This document shows, in pieces, positions 51,373 to 61,653 of a DNA stretch of 64,000 nucleotides; positions within the stretch are counted from its first letter, which is position 1, and the number at the start of each line of letters is the position of its first letter. This DNA is from RYN-230 sp963711705 (GTDB taxonomy: Bacteria > Actinomycetota > Actinomycetes > Streptosporangiales > Streptosporangiaceae), in assembly GCA_963711705.1 (NCBI GenBank), contig CAVQFM010000021.1:1-64000 (forward strand), given 5' to 3'. The notes below the pieces were generated by a model. The model saw only the letters and a list, made by a program, of their open reading frames with translations. It did no database searches and was not told the DNA's origin. A program made the position numbers and the translations under genes.

Positions 51373-54300
51373 TCAGGGGACCAGCGCCACGGCGTCGCTG
51401 CGCGTCAGCTGCTGGCCGCGGGCGTAGGCCGCCTCGAACGCGGCCGCGCCGAGCGCATCCGTCGCGGCGGCGGTGGCCCGGGCGACCTCGAGGCTGGCCG
51501 AGTCGCAGAACCCGTGCAGCGTGTGCGCCAGCCCGAGCAGTTCGGCCGCCCTGGTGGCCTGGCCGCGCGCGGCGGCCAGCGCCGCGGCCCCCTCGACTAC
51601 CTCGGCCAGGTTCGGATGGGCGGGCACGAAGATCTCCGGGCTCTCCGCGGCCAGCGCGATCGCCTTCGCGTGCCAGCCGGCCGCCGCGTCCAGTTCGCCC
51701 TGCTGCTCGTCCAGGCAGCCCAGCTTGCTGTAGATGCTCATCGCGATCGTGCTCATGCCTGGCCGCCGCCTGTGCTGCTCGGTGATCTCCCGCGCGCGTT
51801 CCAGGTGCTGCCGGGCCAGGCCGAAGTCCCGGGCCTGGATGGCCAGCTGGCCCAGGGCCAGCTGGCCGAGGGCTTCGTCGTCGAGTGTCGCCGATCCGCG
51901 CCGCGATCTGCACCCCGCGCTCCAGGTCGGCGCGCGCCCCATCGAGGTCACCCAGCCTGGCCTTGGCCTTGCCCATCATGATCAGCATCATGTCGGAGAA
52001 GTTGCCGTGCAGCCCGGCGGCCGCGTACCCGCGGGCCTCGGCCAGGATCCGCAGCGCCTCGTCCGGCTTGCCCTTCGCCATCGCGACTTCGGCCATCCCG
52101 GACAGGCAGAGGATCATCCCCCAGCGGTCGCCGATGGCCTGGAACTCCGTATGGCCCTGGTCCAGGTGGACGGCGGCCTCCGCCACCTGGCCGTTGTTCA
52201 TCATCAGGTGCCCGCTCAGCGCGTGCCGGCCGGCCCGCACCCACGGGTCGGGATGGTCCCCGAGCGCCTGCAGTTTCCGCTGGGTGCCATCCAGGTCACC
52301 GGAGAAGAACGCCAGCATCGGCTGGGCCAGCACCAGCATCGGATGGCGGGTGTCGTGGCCGACCAAGGGCGACACTCTGCGCAGCGTGTCCATCAGCAAG
52401 CCGGGAGGTGGGTCTTCGACCCCGGCCGCGGTGGCGATCGCGGCCAGGATGTGGCACAGCGCGTACCCGTCGGCCAGGCCGGGTGACACCGGCTCGGTCG
52501 CGATGTCCCGCACCTCCAGGGCCCACTCGCCGGCCTCGGTCTCGTAGTCGCGCATGACCCAGAACCAGGCCAGCGCGGCGATGAACCGCAGCCCGGACTC
52601 GGCGTCCCGGGCGTCGATCACGTAGCGCAGGGCCGCGGCGAAGTTGTCGTGCTCGGCGGACAGCCGGGCCAGCCACCCGATCTGATCGGGGCCGCGCAGC
52701 TGCGGCTCACCCTGCTCGGCCAGGTCCAGGAAGTACGCGGCGTGTGCGGCCCGGACCTGCTCCGCCTCGCCCGCCTCGGCCAGCCGCTCCGTGGCGTAGG
52801 CGCGCACCGTCTCCAGCAGCAGGTACCGCACCTCGTCCTCACCGGTCGCGGTGACCAGTGACTTGTCCACCAGGGAGGCGATCACGTCGATCAGGCCGGC
52901 CGGGTCCCCGCCCAGGCCGCACACCCGCTCGGCGGCGGCCGGTGTCGCGCCCCCACTGAATACGGACAGCCGCCGCAGCACGGTGCGCTCGGCCTCGTTC
53001 AGCAGATCCCAGCTCCAGTCCACGATGGCCCGCAGCGTCTGGTGCCGGGGCAGCGCGGTCCGGCTGCCCGCGGTCAGCAGGCCGAACCGGTCGTCCAGCC
53101 GGCCACCTGGGCCGGGGTGAGCGACCGCAGCCGGGCCGCGGCCAGCTCGATGGCCAGCGGGTTGCCGTCCAGCGCACGGCAGATCCGGATGACCGGCTCG
53201 ATGCTGACCGCGTCGATGGTGAAGCCGGGCCGGACCGCGGCCGCCCGCTCGGCCAGCAGCCGGACCGCCCCGTACTCCATGGCCTCGGCCGGGCTGGCGC
53301 CGTCCGGCGGCAGCGGCAGCGAGGGCACCGGGCAGAGCGTCTCCCCGGTCACGCCGAGCGGCTCGCGGCTGGTGGCCAGGATGCGCACGCCGGGAGCCAC
53401 GGCCAGGATCCGGTCGGCCAGCTGGGCGACCGCGCCGATCAGGTGCTCGCAGTTGTCCAGGACCAGGACCAGCTCCCGGCTGGCCAGCATGTCGGCCAGC
53501 CGGTCCAGCGGCGGCAGCGCCGGGATCCGGACCGGGTCCGCCGCGTCGGCCAGCCACATGACCTCCGGGCTGCCGATCGCGGCCAGCACGGCCTGCGGCA
53601 CGTCCAGCGCGTTGCCCACCGGGGCCAGCGGCACGAACCAGACGCCGTCCGGCATCTGGTCGGTGACCCGCGCCCCAGCCTCGACCGCCAGCCGGGTCTT
53701 CCCGGTGCCTCCCGGCCCGGTCAGGATGACCAGCCGCGACTCGCCGAGCAGCTTGCTGACCCGGTTCAGCTCCTCGTCCCGGCCCACGAAGCTGGTCAGC
53801 AGGGCCGGCAGGTTGCTGGTGCGCTGCGGCCCGGCCGCCGCCGGGGCGGGCCCCGCGGCCGCCACCGGCCCGGTCCCGGGCGGTGCGCCGGACACAGCCG
53901 CGGATGACGGCGCCCCGGACGGCCCCGGACGGGCCGGGCCCGCGGGCGGCCCGGCACCGCTGGCCGCGGGGGCGCCCAGGTCCGGGTCGGCCCGGAGGAT
54001 GGCCAGGTGGACCGCGGACAGCGCCGGGGACGGGTCCACGCCCAGCCGGTCGGCCAGCAGCCGCCTGGTGTCCTCGTAGACGGCCAGCGCGTCCGACTGA
54101 CGGCCGGCCAGATACAGGATGCGCATGAGCTGGCCGCGCAGCCGCTCCCGGAGCGGGTGCGCGGTGACCAGTTCCTCGGCCTCGGGCGCCAGTTCTGCGC
54201 CGCGGCCGAGCGCCAGGTCGGCGTCGATCCGGTCCTCGGTGGCGGCCAGCCGCAGTTCCTCCAGCCGGGCGATGGGCCCGGCGGCGAACGGCGCGTCCTC

Positions 54301-54714
54301 CACGTCGACCAGGGCCGGGCCGCGCCACAGGCTCAGCGCCTGGCGCAGCACAGCCGCGCCGCCCGCCGCGTCGCCAGCGGCCAGCGCGCTCCGGCCGTCG
54401 GCGACCAGCCGCTCGAACTGGCCGGCGTCCACCGCAGCCGGGTGCACGGCCAGCTGGTAGCCGCTCGGCCGGTGCTCGACGATGCCCGGCCCGGCCGCGC
54501 TGCGCAGCCGGGACACCAGCGCCTGCAGCGCGTTGCTGGCATCGGCCGGGCCGGCGTCCGGCCACAAGTCGCCGGTCAGCCGTTCCGCGGCGATCGTCCG
54601 CCCGGGATCGAGCGCCAGCCGGATCAGCAGCGCGCGCAGCCGCGCGCCACCCAGCCGCACCGGCTGCCCGGCCTGGTCACGGACCTCCAGCGGCCCAAGA
54701 ATGCCGATCCGCAC
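51373..54714 (-). CDS. AfsR/SARP-type regulator with BTAD, NB-ARC and TPR domains (two frameshifts)
   Basis: Restored length is about 1113 residues from GTG 54714, after GGGAGG. The N-terminal winged helix (RIGILGPLEVRDQAGQPVRL) and BTAD region (about 1-250, with LGVDPSPALSAVHLAILRAD) are followed by a Pro/Ala linker, an NB-ARC ATPase (FVGRDEELNRVSKLL, GPGGTGKTRLAVEAG, LVLVLDNCEHLIGAVAQLA, RILATSREPLG) and C-terminal TPR-like helices to 51373. Two frame breaks are seen. One is near 53096-53104, where AGRLDDRFGL is split and a GGCC-rich stretch looks 4 bases short. The other is at about 51886, one extra base between RIGD and LDDEALGQL. Such proteins activate secondary-metabolite or stress genes. 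It is convergent with DrrAB and divergent from kup. Confidence 0.85.
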
Positions 54715-54855
54715 GGTTACCTCCCGCTGCCATTGTCCCCGTTCCGCGCGGACGAGTGGGCGCATGTCCCCGCCCGGCGCGGGTGGGCGGGCTCCGGCCA
54801 GGTCGTTGGCTAGGGTGGCCGCACCAGGGCCCGGTCGGCTAGAGAGGCGGATGAT

Positions 54856-56763
54856 GTGCGCGTTAACCGGCGGGCGACGGCCCAGGGGGCACTGGCGGTG
54901 GGCGCGCTCGGGGTGGTGTTCGGGGACATTGGCACCAGCCCGCTCTACACCGTGCAGACGGTGTTCAACCCGCACGACCCGCACCCGGTCCCGGTGTCCA
55001 CCGAGAACATCTTCGGGATCGTCTCGCTCATCTTCTGGTCGGTGACGCTCATCGTGACCGTCACGTACGTCCTGCTGGTGATGCGGGCTGACAATGACGG
55101 CGAAGGCGGGATCATGGCGCTGATCACGCTGATCCGCCGGCAGGGTGTACCCGGCGGGCGGCGGGCCAAGATCACGCTGGCGGCCCTCGGGATCTTCGGC
55201 GCTTCGCTGTTCTTCGGCGACAGCGTGATCACCCCGGCGATCTCCGTCCTGTCGGCGATCGAGGGCGTGAAGGTGGCGGCGCCGTCCCTGGCCAGCCTGG
55301 TCGTGCCGATCACCGCGGCGATCATCGTCGTCCTGTTCCTGGTCCAGCGGCTGGGCACGGGCGCCGTGGGGCGCCTGTTCGGGCCGGTCATGGGCATCTG
55401 GTTCACCGCCATCGCCATCATCGGCGTGCGCGGTATCGCCGGCTACCCGGAAATCCTGAAGGCGCTGTCGCCCACCTACGCCGTCGGCTTCCTGGCCGGC
55501 CACTTCTCGACCGCGTTCTTCTCGCTGGCCGCCGTCGTGCTCGCGGTCACCGGGGCTGAGGCGCTCTACGCCGACATGGGGCACTTCGGCCGCCCGGCGA
55601 TCACCCGGGTCTGGCTGCTCCTGGTCTTTCCCGCCTGCATCCTGAGTTACCTGGGACAGGGCGCGTTCGTCCTGGGCCACCCGGGCAGCATCAGCAGCCC
55701 GTTCTTCCTGCTTGCGCCGTCGTGGGCGCGGCTGCCGATGGTGTTCCTGGCCGCCGCGGCGACGGTCATCGCCTCCCAGGCGGTCATCACCGGCGCATTC
55801 TCCGTGGCCCACCAGGCGGCCCGGCTCGGCTACCTCCCGCGGCTGCGCATCGTGTATACCTCGGACAAGCGGATCGGCCAGATCTACGTCCCGTGGATCA
55901 ACTGGGTGCTGCTGGTCTCCGTGCTCACCCTGGTCGTCACGTTCCGGAGTTCAGCCGCGCTGGCCTACGCGTTCGGCATGGCAGTGACCGGCACGATCAC
56001 GATCACCACGCTGCTGTTCTTCTACATCGCCCGGACCTACTGGAACACCCCGCGCTGGCTCGTCGCGGCCGGCGCCGTGCCCCTGCTCACGCTCGACCTG
56101 CTGTTCTTCGCGGCCAACCTGACCAAGCTGGTGAGCGGGGCCTGGCTGCCGCTGCTCATCGCGCTGGCGGCGTTCACCATCCTCACGACCTGGCAGCGTG
56201 GCCGGGAACTCGTCACCCAGCAGCGGGAGCGCCACGAGGGACCGCTCCAGGCGTTCATCGATCAGCTGCACGCGAGGCGGCCGCCGCTGCACCGGGTGCC
56301 CAGCACCGCGATCTTTCTCAACCGCGGCAAGGCCACCACTCCGCTGGCGCTGCGCGCGAACGTCGAGCACAACCAGGTCCTGCACGAGCACGTCTTGATC
56401 CTGTCGATCGAGACGAAGCCGGTGCCCCATATCCCGCCCACCGAGCGGGTCGTCGTCGATGACCTCGGCTACAAAGACGACCGGATCATCCATATCACCG
56501 CCCGCTTCGGCTACATGGACCTGACGAACGTCCCGGGCCTCCTGCCGCTGATCCGGGAAGCCGAACTGGAGAGCCCGCTCCACGACGAAAAGCTGTCCTA
56601 CTTCCTGTCCCGCATCGAGCTGCACCTGGGCGATACACCCGGCCTGAGCCGGTGGCGCAAGCGCCTCTTCCTGGCGACCTCCCGGATCACCGCCGACGCC
56701 ACCGAGTCCTTCCAGCTGCCCGGGGACCGCACCGTCGTCATGGGCTCACGCGTCGAGCTCTGA
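54856..56763 (+). CDS. kup: Kup-type potassium uptake protein
   Basis: 635 residues. The Kup signature GALGVVFGDIGTSPLYTVQT opens the first of about twelve membrane segments (residues 12-440). GLFFGDS-like GASLFFGDSVITPAISVLSA and VTGAEALYADMGHFGRPAIT are also conserved. The last 190 residues form the cytosolic domain. It imports potassium with protons. GTG 54856 is preceded by AGAGAGGCGG; two ATGs just upstream are out of frame. No ydaO/c-di-AMP riboswitch was recognised in the 141-base upstream gap. Confidence 0.94.
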   Translation: MRVNRRATAQGALAVGALGVVFGDIGTSPLYTVQTVFNPHDPHPVPVSTENIFGIVSLIFWSVTLIVTVTYVLLVMRADNDGEGGIMALITLIRRQGVPGGRRAKITLAALGIFGASLFFGDSVITPAISVLSAIEGVKVAAPSLASLVVPITAAIIVVLFLVQRLGTGAVGRLFGPVMGIWFTAIAIIGVRGIAGYPEILKALSPTYAVGFLAGHFSTAFFSLAAVVLAVTGAEALYADMGHFGRPAITRVWLLLVFPACILSYLGQGAFVLGHPGSISSPFFLLAPSWARLPMVFLAAAATVIASQAVITGAFSVAHQAARLGYLPRLRIVYTSDKRIGQIYVPWINWVLLVSVLTLVVTFRSSAALAYAFGMAVTGTITITTLLFFYIARTYWNTPRWLVAAGAVPLLTLDLLFFAANLTKLVSGAWLPLLIALAAFTILTTWQRGRELVTQQRERHEGPLQAFIDQLHARRPPLHRVPSTAIFLNRGKATTPLALRANVEHNQVLHEHVLILSIETKPVPHIPPTERVVVDDLGYKDDRIIHITARFGYMDLTNVPGLLPLIREAELESPLHDEKLSYFLSRIELHLGDTPGLSRWRKRLFLATSRITADATESFQLPGDRTVVMGSRVEL

Positions 56764-56778
56764 CCAGGACGTGGCCGG

Positions 56779-57531
56779 TTACCAGGGCAGCACGCCGTCC
56801 TCGTCGGGGCCGTCGGCAGTCCACAGGTGCCCCCAGAGCACGCCATCCGGCCCGTCCGCGGGCAGCGTGGCCAGCTGGGCCACGACCGCCGCGCCCTGCT
56901 CGGGGGCGCGGAAGCCGCGGTGGCCGTTCAGGTCGGTGGCGCAGTAGCCCGGGTTAGCCGCGTTGACCTTGATCGGCGTGTCCCTGAGCTCCTTGGCGTA
57001 CATGGCGGTGACCATGTTCAGCGCGGCCTTGGACGCGGGATAGGGCACCGAAGCCATCGGGTACAGCGGGCTGTCCGGGTCGGTCATCGACGTGATCGAC
57101 CCGACCTCGCTGGACACGTTGACGATCCGGGCGGCCGGCGCGCGGCGCAGCAGCGGCAGCATGGCGTTGGTCACCGCCACCACACCGAACACATTGGTCT
57201 CGAAGACCTCCCGCAGCGTGCCGACCGTGGTCTCGCTGGGCTGGCCATGGCCGTCGCCGCGGGCGATCCCGGCGTTGTTGACCAGCACGTCCAGCCGGCC
57301 GTACTCGGCCTCGATCCACGCTGCGGCCTGCCCGGCCGTCTTCTCGTCGGTGACGTCGAGCAGCACGAAACGGGCCTGCCCGCCCGCCTCGCGCAGGGCC
57401 TGCTCGGCCTGCTGGCCGCGGTCCGCGTCGCGCGCGCCGAGCAGGACCGTCATCCCGCGCCCGGCGAGCAGCTGGGCGGTGGCGAACCCGATTCCCTTGT
57501 TGGCCCCGGTGATCAGCGCAATAGTCGTCAT
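56779..57531 (-). CDS. SDR family oxidoreductase (carbonyl-reductase-like)
   Basis: 250 residues from ATG 57531. ALITGANKGIGFATAQLLAG with GARDADRG, VLVNNAGIARGDG, IVNVSSEVGSI and the catalytic YPASKAALN are complete. The NKGIG loop and the PLYPMASVPYPASK stretch place it with plant and bacterial carbonyl-reductase-like SDRs. The NADP-favouring Arg after the second strand (GARD) fits. It is divergent from the MmyB-like regulator at 57634, an arrangement common for this SDR-regulator pair, so it is the likely target. Substrate unknown. Confidence 0.92.
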   Translation of the reverse strand: MTTIALITGANKGIGFATAQLLAGRGMTVLLGARDADRGQQAEQALREAGGQARFVLLDVTDEKTAGQAAAWIEAEYGRLDVLVNNAGIARGDGHGQPSETTVGTLREVFETNVFGVVAVTNAMLPLLRRAPAARIVNVSSEVGSITSMTDPDSPLYPMASVPYPASKAALNMVTAMYAKELRDTPIKVNAANPGYCATDLNGHRGFRAPEQGAAVVAQLATLPADGPDGVLWGHLWTADGPDEDGVLPW

Positions 57532-57633
57532 GACGTCCAGCGTGCCCGGCGCGGCCCCGGTCCGGGAGAGACCAGCTGAAGCTGGGATCAGCAGTACCAC
57601 CCTGGCCTGGCCGGGATGGGGCAAGCTGGGAGC

Positions 57634-58548
57634 ATGAGCGAGCTCGGCCATGACCCGGGCGCGGGCGAGACCCGGCGCGGGCTCCGGCGCGGCGAGCTGG
57701 CCGCGTTCCTGCGCCGCAGGCGGGCCGGGCTGCGCCCGGCTGACGTCGGGCTGCCGGGCGGCGGGCGGCGGCGCACGCCCGGGCTGCGCCGTCAGGAAGT
57801 GGCCGAGCTGGCCGGCATGTCCGTGGACTACTACATCCGGCTGGAGCAGGCCCGCGGCCCGCACCCCTCAGAGCAGATCCTGGCCGCGCTGTCCCGGGCC
57901 CTGATGCTGACCCAGGATGAGCGGGACTACCTGTTCCGGATCGCCGGGGCCAGCCCGCCGCCGGTGGCCGGCCCGTCCCGTGAGGTGACGCTGGCCATCC
58001 GGCACCTGCTGGACAGCCTGGCCGACACGCCCGCCTACGTGCTGGACGCCAAGTACGACGTGCTGGCCTGGAACCAGCTGGCCACCTGCTTCATCGGCGA
58101 GCTGTCCGGGTACCCGGAAGCGGACCGCAACATGCTGCGCTGGATATTCCGCCAGCCCGGCCAGGATGTGCTGTGGGACGACGCAGACCGGATCGCGTTC
58201 GCCCGGCTGTCCGTCGCCGACCTGCGCGCGGCCTACGCCCGCTACCCCGGCGACCGCAGCATCGAGGACCTGGTCACCGAGCTGCTCGCCGCGTCGCCCC
58301 GGTTCGCCGCGATGTGGGCCGCGCACGAGGTCGAGGTGCGGCGGCCGATCCGCAAGCGGGTCAGCCACCCGGCCGCGGGACCGCTTGAATTCGACTGCCA
58401 CGTGCTGCACATCCCAGACAGTGACCAGCGGCTGGTCATCTACTCGGCCGAGCCGGGCTCGCCGACCGCGCAGGCGTTTCGCCGGCTCGGTGCAGCAAGC
58501 ACCCGGGCCATTGCGGCCAGCGCCGGAATCAGCGCGGCCGCCGGGTAG
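57634..58548 (+). CDS. MmyB-like XRE-family regulator
   Basis: 304 residues. The N-terminal helix-turn-helix contains LGLRRQE-type sequence, here RTPGLRRQEVAELAGMSVDY then YIRLEQARGPHPSEQILAAL. The C-terminal MmyB ligand-binding PAS-like domain shows YVLDAKYDVLAWNQLATCFI and NMLRWIFRQPGQDVLW. These regulators typically control a divergent oxidoreductase gene, here the SDR at 56779. ATG 57634 was chosen over 57616 for its GGGAGC site. Third-codon GC is normal. Ligand probably a fatty acid or hydrophobic compound, by family. Confidence 0.92.
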   Translation: MSELGHDPGAGETRRGLRRGELAAFLRRRRAGLRPADVGLPGGGRRRTPGLRRQEVAELAGMSVDYYIRLEQARGPHPSEQILAALSRALMLTQDERDYLFRIAGASPPPVAGPSREVTLAIRHLLDSLADTPAYVLDAKYDVLAWNQLATCFIGELSGYPEADRNMLRWIFRQPGQDVLWDDADRIAFARLSVADLRAAYARYPGDRSIEDLVTELLAASPRFAAMWAAHEVEVRRPIRKRVSHPAAGPLEFDCHVLHIPDSDQRLVIYSAEPGSPTAQAFRRLGAASTRAIAASAGISAAAG

Positions 58549-58558
58549 TTCTCCGGGT

Positions 58559-58918
58559 ATGGCTAGAGGACACACCATCACCACCAGGCAGGGCACCGAG
58601 CACGTCGTGATCAGCCTCGGCGGCGAGAAGCTGGCCGAATCAGACCGGCCGGTGCTGCTGGACGAGACCGGGCTGCCGACCCGCTACTACCTGCCGCGGG
58701 AGGACGTGCGGACCGACCTGCTGCAGCCCACGGACACCCACACCACGTGCCCGTTCAAGGGCGAGGCGTCGTACTGGTCTGCCGAGATCGGCGGCGAGGT
58801 CCACCCGGACGTGGTGTGGAGCTACGAGTCGCCGATCCCGCAGGCGGCGCAGATCACCGGGCTGATGTGCTTCTACCCGGACCAGGTCGAGATGACCGTG
58901 GACGGCGAGGAACGCTGA
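58559..58918 (+). CDS. DUF427 domain protein
   Basis: 119 residues. The DUF427 core is plain: VVISLGGEKLAESDRPVLLD, LPTRYYLPREDVRTDLLQPT, CPFKGEASYWSAEIGG and DVVWSYESPIPQAAQITGLM with a Cys-Pro-Phe-Lys-Gly motif. It ends with FYPDQVEMTVDGEE, as usual in the family. Function unknown; it is a common small cytosolic beta-barrel protein in actinobacteria. It starts 10 bases past the MmyB-like stop on the same strand and may share its transcript, although no ribosome-binding site is obvious. Confidence 0.9.
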   Translation: MARGHTITTRQGTEHVVISLGGEKLAESDRPVLLDETGLPTRYYLPREDVRTDLLQPTDTHTTCPFKGEASYWSAEIGGEVHPDVVWSYESPIPQAAQITGLMCFYPDQVEMTVDGEER

Positions 58919-58943
58919 CCGCCAGCCCGGCCCGGCGCACCGG

Positions 58944-59717
58944 CTAACGGCGGGCGGACTCCGGGCGGCCGATCCGCACGTCCACGCCCGGTGAGTAGTG
59001 CACCAGGGGCGGCTCCTGCGGCGCGGGCAGCCCGGCCGCGGCGACCAGCCCGTCGTCCACGGCCACCGCGTCCGCGCGGTGCAGCGGCCACGGCCGGTGC
59101 TCGGCGCGGGCGAAGAACGGCCGGCCAGCCAGCCTGCTGAACAGCACCCACCGGGCGGTCAGGAAATGGTCCCGGTCGCCCAGCTCGGCGGGCTGGTACG
59201 GGGCGCCGATGCGCACCCGGACCTGGCTGACCGCCTCGCGCGGGCCGGGCACCCGCCGCTGGCAGGAGTAGGCGATCTCCTCGCCCCGCCGGGACAGCCG
59301 CATCGACGACCAGAAGTAGGGCAGCCGGTAGCTGGTCCGGGCCACGGCGACCGCGCCGGCCCGCGCGGCGTCCAGCGACAGGAACCAGATCCCGGCCCGG
59401 CCGTCCTGGTCAACGGCGTAGGTGCGCACGTTGGTCTCGCAGAAGTTGGAAACCCAGGGTGCGCCGTGCCCGCCGGGCGTGTGCACCCGCATGAAGAACG
59501 GGACGAGCCCGACCCAGGCCATACCGCCGAACGTGTGCACGGTGAGGCCGCTGGGCAGCAGCCGCTGGACCAGCGTGGGCTCGCAGGGCCAGTGCAGGAA
59601 CGTCAGCCGTTCCCAGCGCTGCCGCATCACCGGCCGGTCCACTGTGAACGGGCAGAGCGGGGAGTATTCCGCGGCCGCCGCCGCGGCCAGGCCAGCCGAT
59701 TCCACGCGTCCCATCAT
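58944..59717 (-). CDS. DUF2071 (YqjF-like) protein
   Basis: 257 residues. The family motif QRWERLTFLHWPCEPTLVQR is followed by VHTFGGMAWVGLVPFFMRVH, VSNFCETNVRTYAVDQDGRA with GIWFLSLDA, and SYRLPYFWSSM. The protein has a beta-rich fold of unknown activity, related to acetoacetate decarboxylase-like folds. No signal peptide or membrane segment is seen. It is convergent with the DUF427 gene and 30 bases downstream of the ECF sigma gene on the same strand, so co-transcription with it is possible. Confidence 0.88.
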   Translation of the reverse strand: MMGRVESAGLAAAAAAEYSPLCPFTVDRPVMRQRWERLTFLHWPCEPTLVQRLLPSGLTVHTFGGMAWVGLVPFFMRVHTPGGHGAPWVSNFCETNVRTYAVDQDGRAGIWFLSLDAARAGAVAVARTSYRLPYFWSSMRLSRRGEEIAYSCQRRVPGPREAVSQVRVRIGAPYQPAELGDRDHFLTARWVLFSRLAGRPFFARAEHRPWPLHRADAVAVDDGLVAAAGLPAPQEPPLVHYSPGVDVRIGRPESARR

Positions 59718-59747
59718 CCGCCCGCCCGCTACCGCTGGGCGCGCCGC

Positions 59748-60965
59748 CTACCCCAGTTCGGCGAGCCGGCGGCGGAGGTGCCGGGCCTGCGGCTCGCTCA
59801 TGCCCAGCGTCAGGGCCTGCTGGTAGGCAGCGCGGGCCGCGGCGGGCTGGCCCAGCCGGTGCAGCAGTTCCGCGCGGGTGGCGTGCCACCACGGGTACCC
59901 GGCCAGGCCGTCGATCGCGTCGGCCAGCGCGAGGCCGGCTGCGGGCCCGTCGCGCTCGGCGACCGCGGCCGCCCGGTTGAGCCGGGCCACCGGGCTGTCC
60001 GCGACCGTGAGCAGCACGTCGTACCAGGAGATGACCGCGTCCCAGTTGGTCCGCGGGTAGTCCGGGGCCAGCGCGTGGCACGCGGCGATCGCGGCCTGCA
60101 CCACGTACGGGTCGGGACGGCCCGGGGAGCGCCGCAGCGCGGTGCCGACCAGCACCACCCCCTCCTGGATGGCGGCGGCATCCCACCGGGCGCGGTCCTG
60201 GTCGGCCAGCAGCACCAGCCCGCCGTCGGCCGCCACCCGGGCATCCCGCCGCGCGTCGGTGAGCAGCAGCAGGGCCAGCAGGCCGAGCGCGGTCGGCTCA
60301 TCCGGCATCAGCCCGGCCAGCAGCCGGGCCAGCCGGATCGCCTCGCCGGTCAGCGCGGCCCGGACCAGGTCCTCGCCCGCGCCGGCCGCATACCCCTCGT
60401 TGAAGATCAGGTAGATGGTGGCCGCGACCCCGGCGAGCCGGGCGGGGAGCTCTTCCGCGGCCGGCACCCGGTACGGTATCCGCGCCTGGGCGATCTTCTG
60501 CTTGGCCCGGGTCAGCCGCTTGGCCATGGCCGCCTCGGGGACCAGCAGCGCCCGGGCCACCTCGGCCGTGGACAGCCCGCCGAGGGTGCGCAGCGCCAGT
60601 GCCACCTGCGCCTCCATGGCCAGCGCCGGATGGCAGCAGATGAACACCAGCCGGAGCAGGTCGTCCCGGACCATCTCGGGAGGTTCCGGAGCCGGGTCAG
60701 CGAACATGATCGACTCCGCCTCCTTCGTGGGGCGCCGGGCCTCCCGCCGGATCAGGTCGACCGCCCGGTGCTTGGCGGCGACCAGCAGCCAGCCGCGGGG
60801 ATTGTCCGGCACGCCGCGGCTCGGCCAGGTCTCCAGCGCCCGGACCACCGCGTCCTGCGCGGCGTCCTGGGCCAGGTCGACGTCGCCGGTGACGCGGATC
60901 AGCGTGGCCAGCACGCGGGTGCCCTCCTCGCGGACCAGCCGCGCGACCGCGTCACCGGCCTCCAT
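59748..60965 (-). CDS. ECF RNA polymerase sigma factor with C-terminal TPR-like extension (ECF42-type)
   Basis: 405 residues from ATG 60965; longer starts add no conserved sequence. Region 2 shows GDVDLAQDAAQDAVVRALET and NPRGWLLVAAKHRAVDLIRR. Region 4 shows LRTLGGLSTAEVARALLVPE and AAMAKRLTRAKQKIAQARIP. The extra 220-residue C-terminal domain (IYLIFNEGYAA, then TPR-like NRAAAVAERDGPAAGLALAD) is characteristic of the ECF42 group, which uses it in place of a classical anti-sigma factor. The DGPF protein at 61003 is the expected partner, 37 bases upstream on the same strand. It redirects RNA polymerase under an unknown stress. Confidence 0.92.
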   Translation of the reverse strand: MEAGDAVARLVREEGTRVLATLIRVTGDVDLAQDAAQDAVVRALETWPSRGVPDNPRGWLLVAAKHRAVDLIRREARRPTKEAESIMFADPAPEPPEMVRDDLLRLVFICCHPALAMEAQVALALRTLGGLSTAEVARALLVPEAAMAKRLTRAKQKIAQARIPYRVPAAEELPARLAGVAATIYLIFNEGYAAGAGEDLVRAALTGEAIRLARLLAGLMPDEPTALGLLALLLLTDARRDARVAADGGLVLLADQDRARWDAAAIQEGVVLVGTALRRSPGRPDPYVVQAAIAACHALAPDYPRTNWDAVISWYDVLLTVADSPVARLNRAAAVAERDGPAAGLALADAIDGLAGYPWWHATRAELLHRLGQPAAARAAYQQALTLGMSEPQARHLRRRLAELG

Positions 60966-61002
60966 CAGGCCGGGGCTCGCCAGGGCACGGCTCGGGGACG
61001 CA

Positions 61003-61353
61003 TCAGAACTTGATGACCGGGCGCAGCTCGACCGCACCGTTCCACGCCGCCGGGATCTGCGCGGCCAGTGCGACCGCCTCGTCGAGGTCGGCGCATTCCA
61101 GCAGGTAGAAGCCGGTCAGCGCCTCCTTGGTCTCGGCGTACGGGCCGTCGCTGGTGATCACGTCGCCACCCTTGCCGCCCGCCACCCGGACAGTGGTCGC
61201 AGTGGCGGTCGGGTAGAGCGCGTCCCCGCCCCGGATCACGGCCGCGGCCGCCTCGCCAAAGGCCCGGTACTCCTTCACCTCACCGGCGTATTCCGGTGGC
61301 GGGTTGGTCCAGTCGACGTCCGGCGTGTAGGTCAGTGCGAGGTAGGTAGGCAC
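61003..61353 (-). CDS. DGPF/YCII-related protein, ECF42 partner
   Basis: 116 residues from GTG 61353, after GAGGAG. YLALTYTPDVDW opens a YCII-like ferredoxin fold. VITSDGPYAETKEALTGFYL carries the DGPYAE signature of the family. DLDEAVALAAQIPAAWNGAV and ELRPVIKF complete the domain. DGPF proteins are encoded next to ECF42 sigma factors, as here, and are thought to be part of or regulated by the same response. Catalysis unknown. Confidence 0.92.
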   Translation of the reverse strand: MPTYLALTYTPDVDWTNPPPEYAGEVKEYRAFGEAAAAVIRGGDALYPTATATTVRVAGGKGGDVITSDGPYAETKEALTGFYLLECADLDEAVALAAQIPAAWNGAVELRPVIKF

Positions 61354-61653
61354 AGGTTGCTCCTCAGGGCCAGGCCGGTCTCCGGTGACCGGCTCCACGG
61401 TAAGGACGAACGGCTGACCGGCAGAATGGACAGGCCGTGGCCGCGGATTTTGCTGGCCTGCCCGCTGCCGCCCGCCCGAAACTGGTCTGCCCAGGTCAGC
61501 CCAGGCTACGAGTGTCCGGCGGCAAGCCGCACCGCTGCTGCGCAGGATTGAGGCTAGCTTGGCCCGAGCCGCTGGGCGGCGGCGATGCCGGCTGGCGACG
61601 GTCGATGCGGCGCGCCTGGGCGATGGCAGATGGTCAGGGAGTTGCTGCGGCGA
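61354..61653. other. Intergenic region without a recognised gene
   Basis: Exactly 300 bases between the DGPF start and the 3' end of the SDR gene, both on the minus strand. It must contain the promoter for the DGPF-sigma pair. Short open frames on the plus strand show no family and no ribosome-binding site. No repeats or strong hairpins were seen. Confidence 0.5.

Noticed and set aside
53074..53120. Idea that the AfsR 4-base loss arose from NgoMIV-type cutting (CCGG overhang) at a GCCGGC site
   Set aside because: The site does match, but such repeats are everywhere in this DNA and other genes have indels without it; the link is too speculative.
54715..54855. c-di-AMP (ydaO) riboswitch upstream of kup
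   Set aside because: The 141-base gap is short and lacks recognisable conserved riboswitch sequence.
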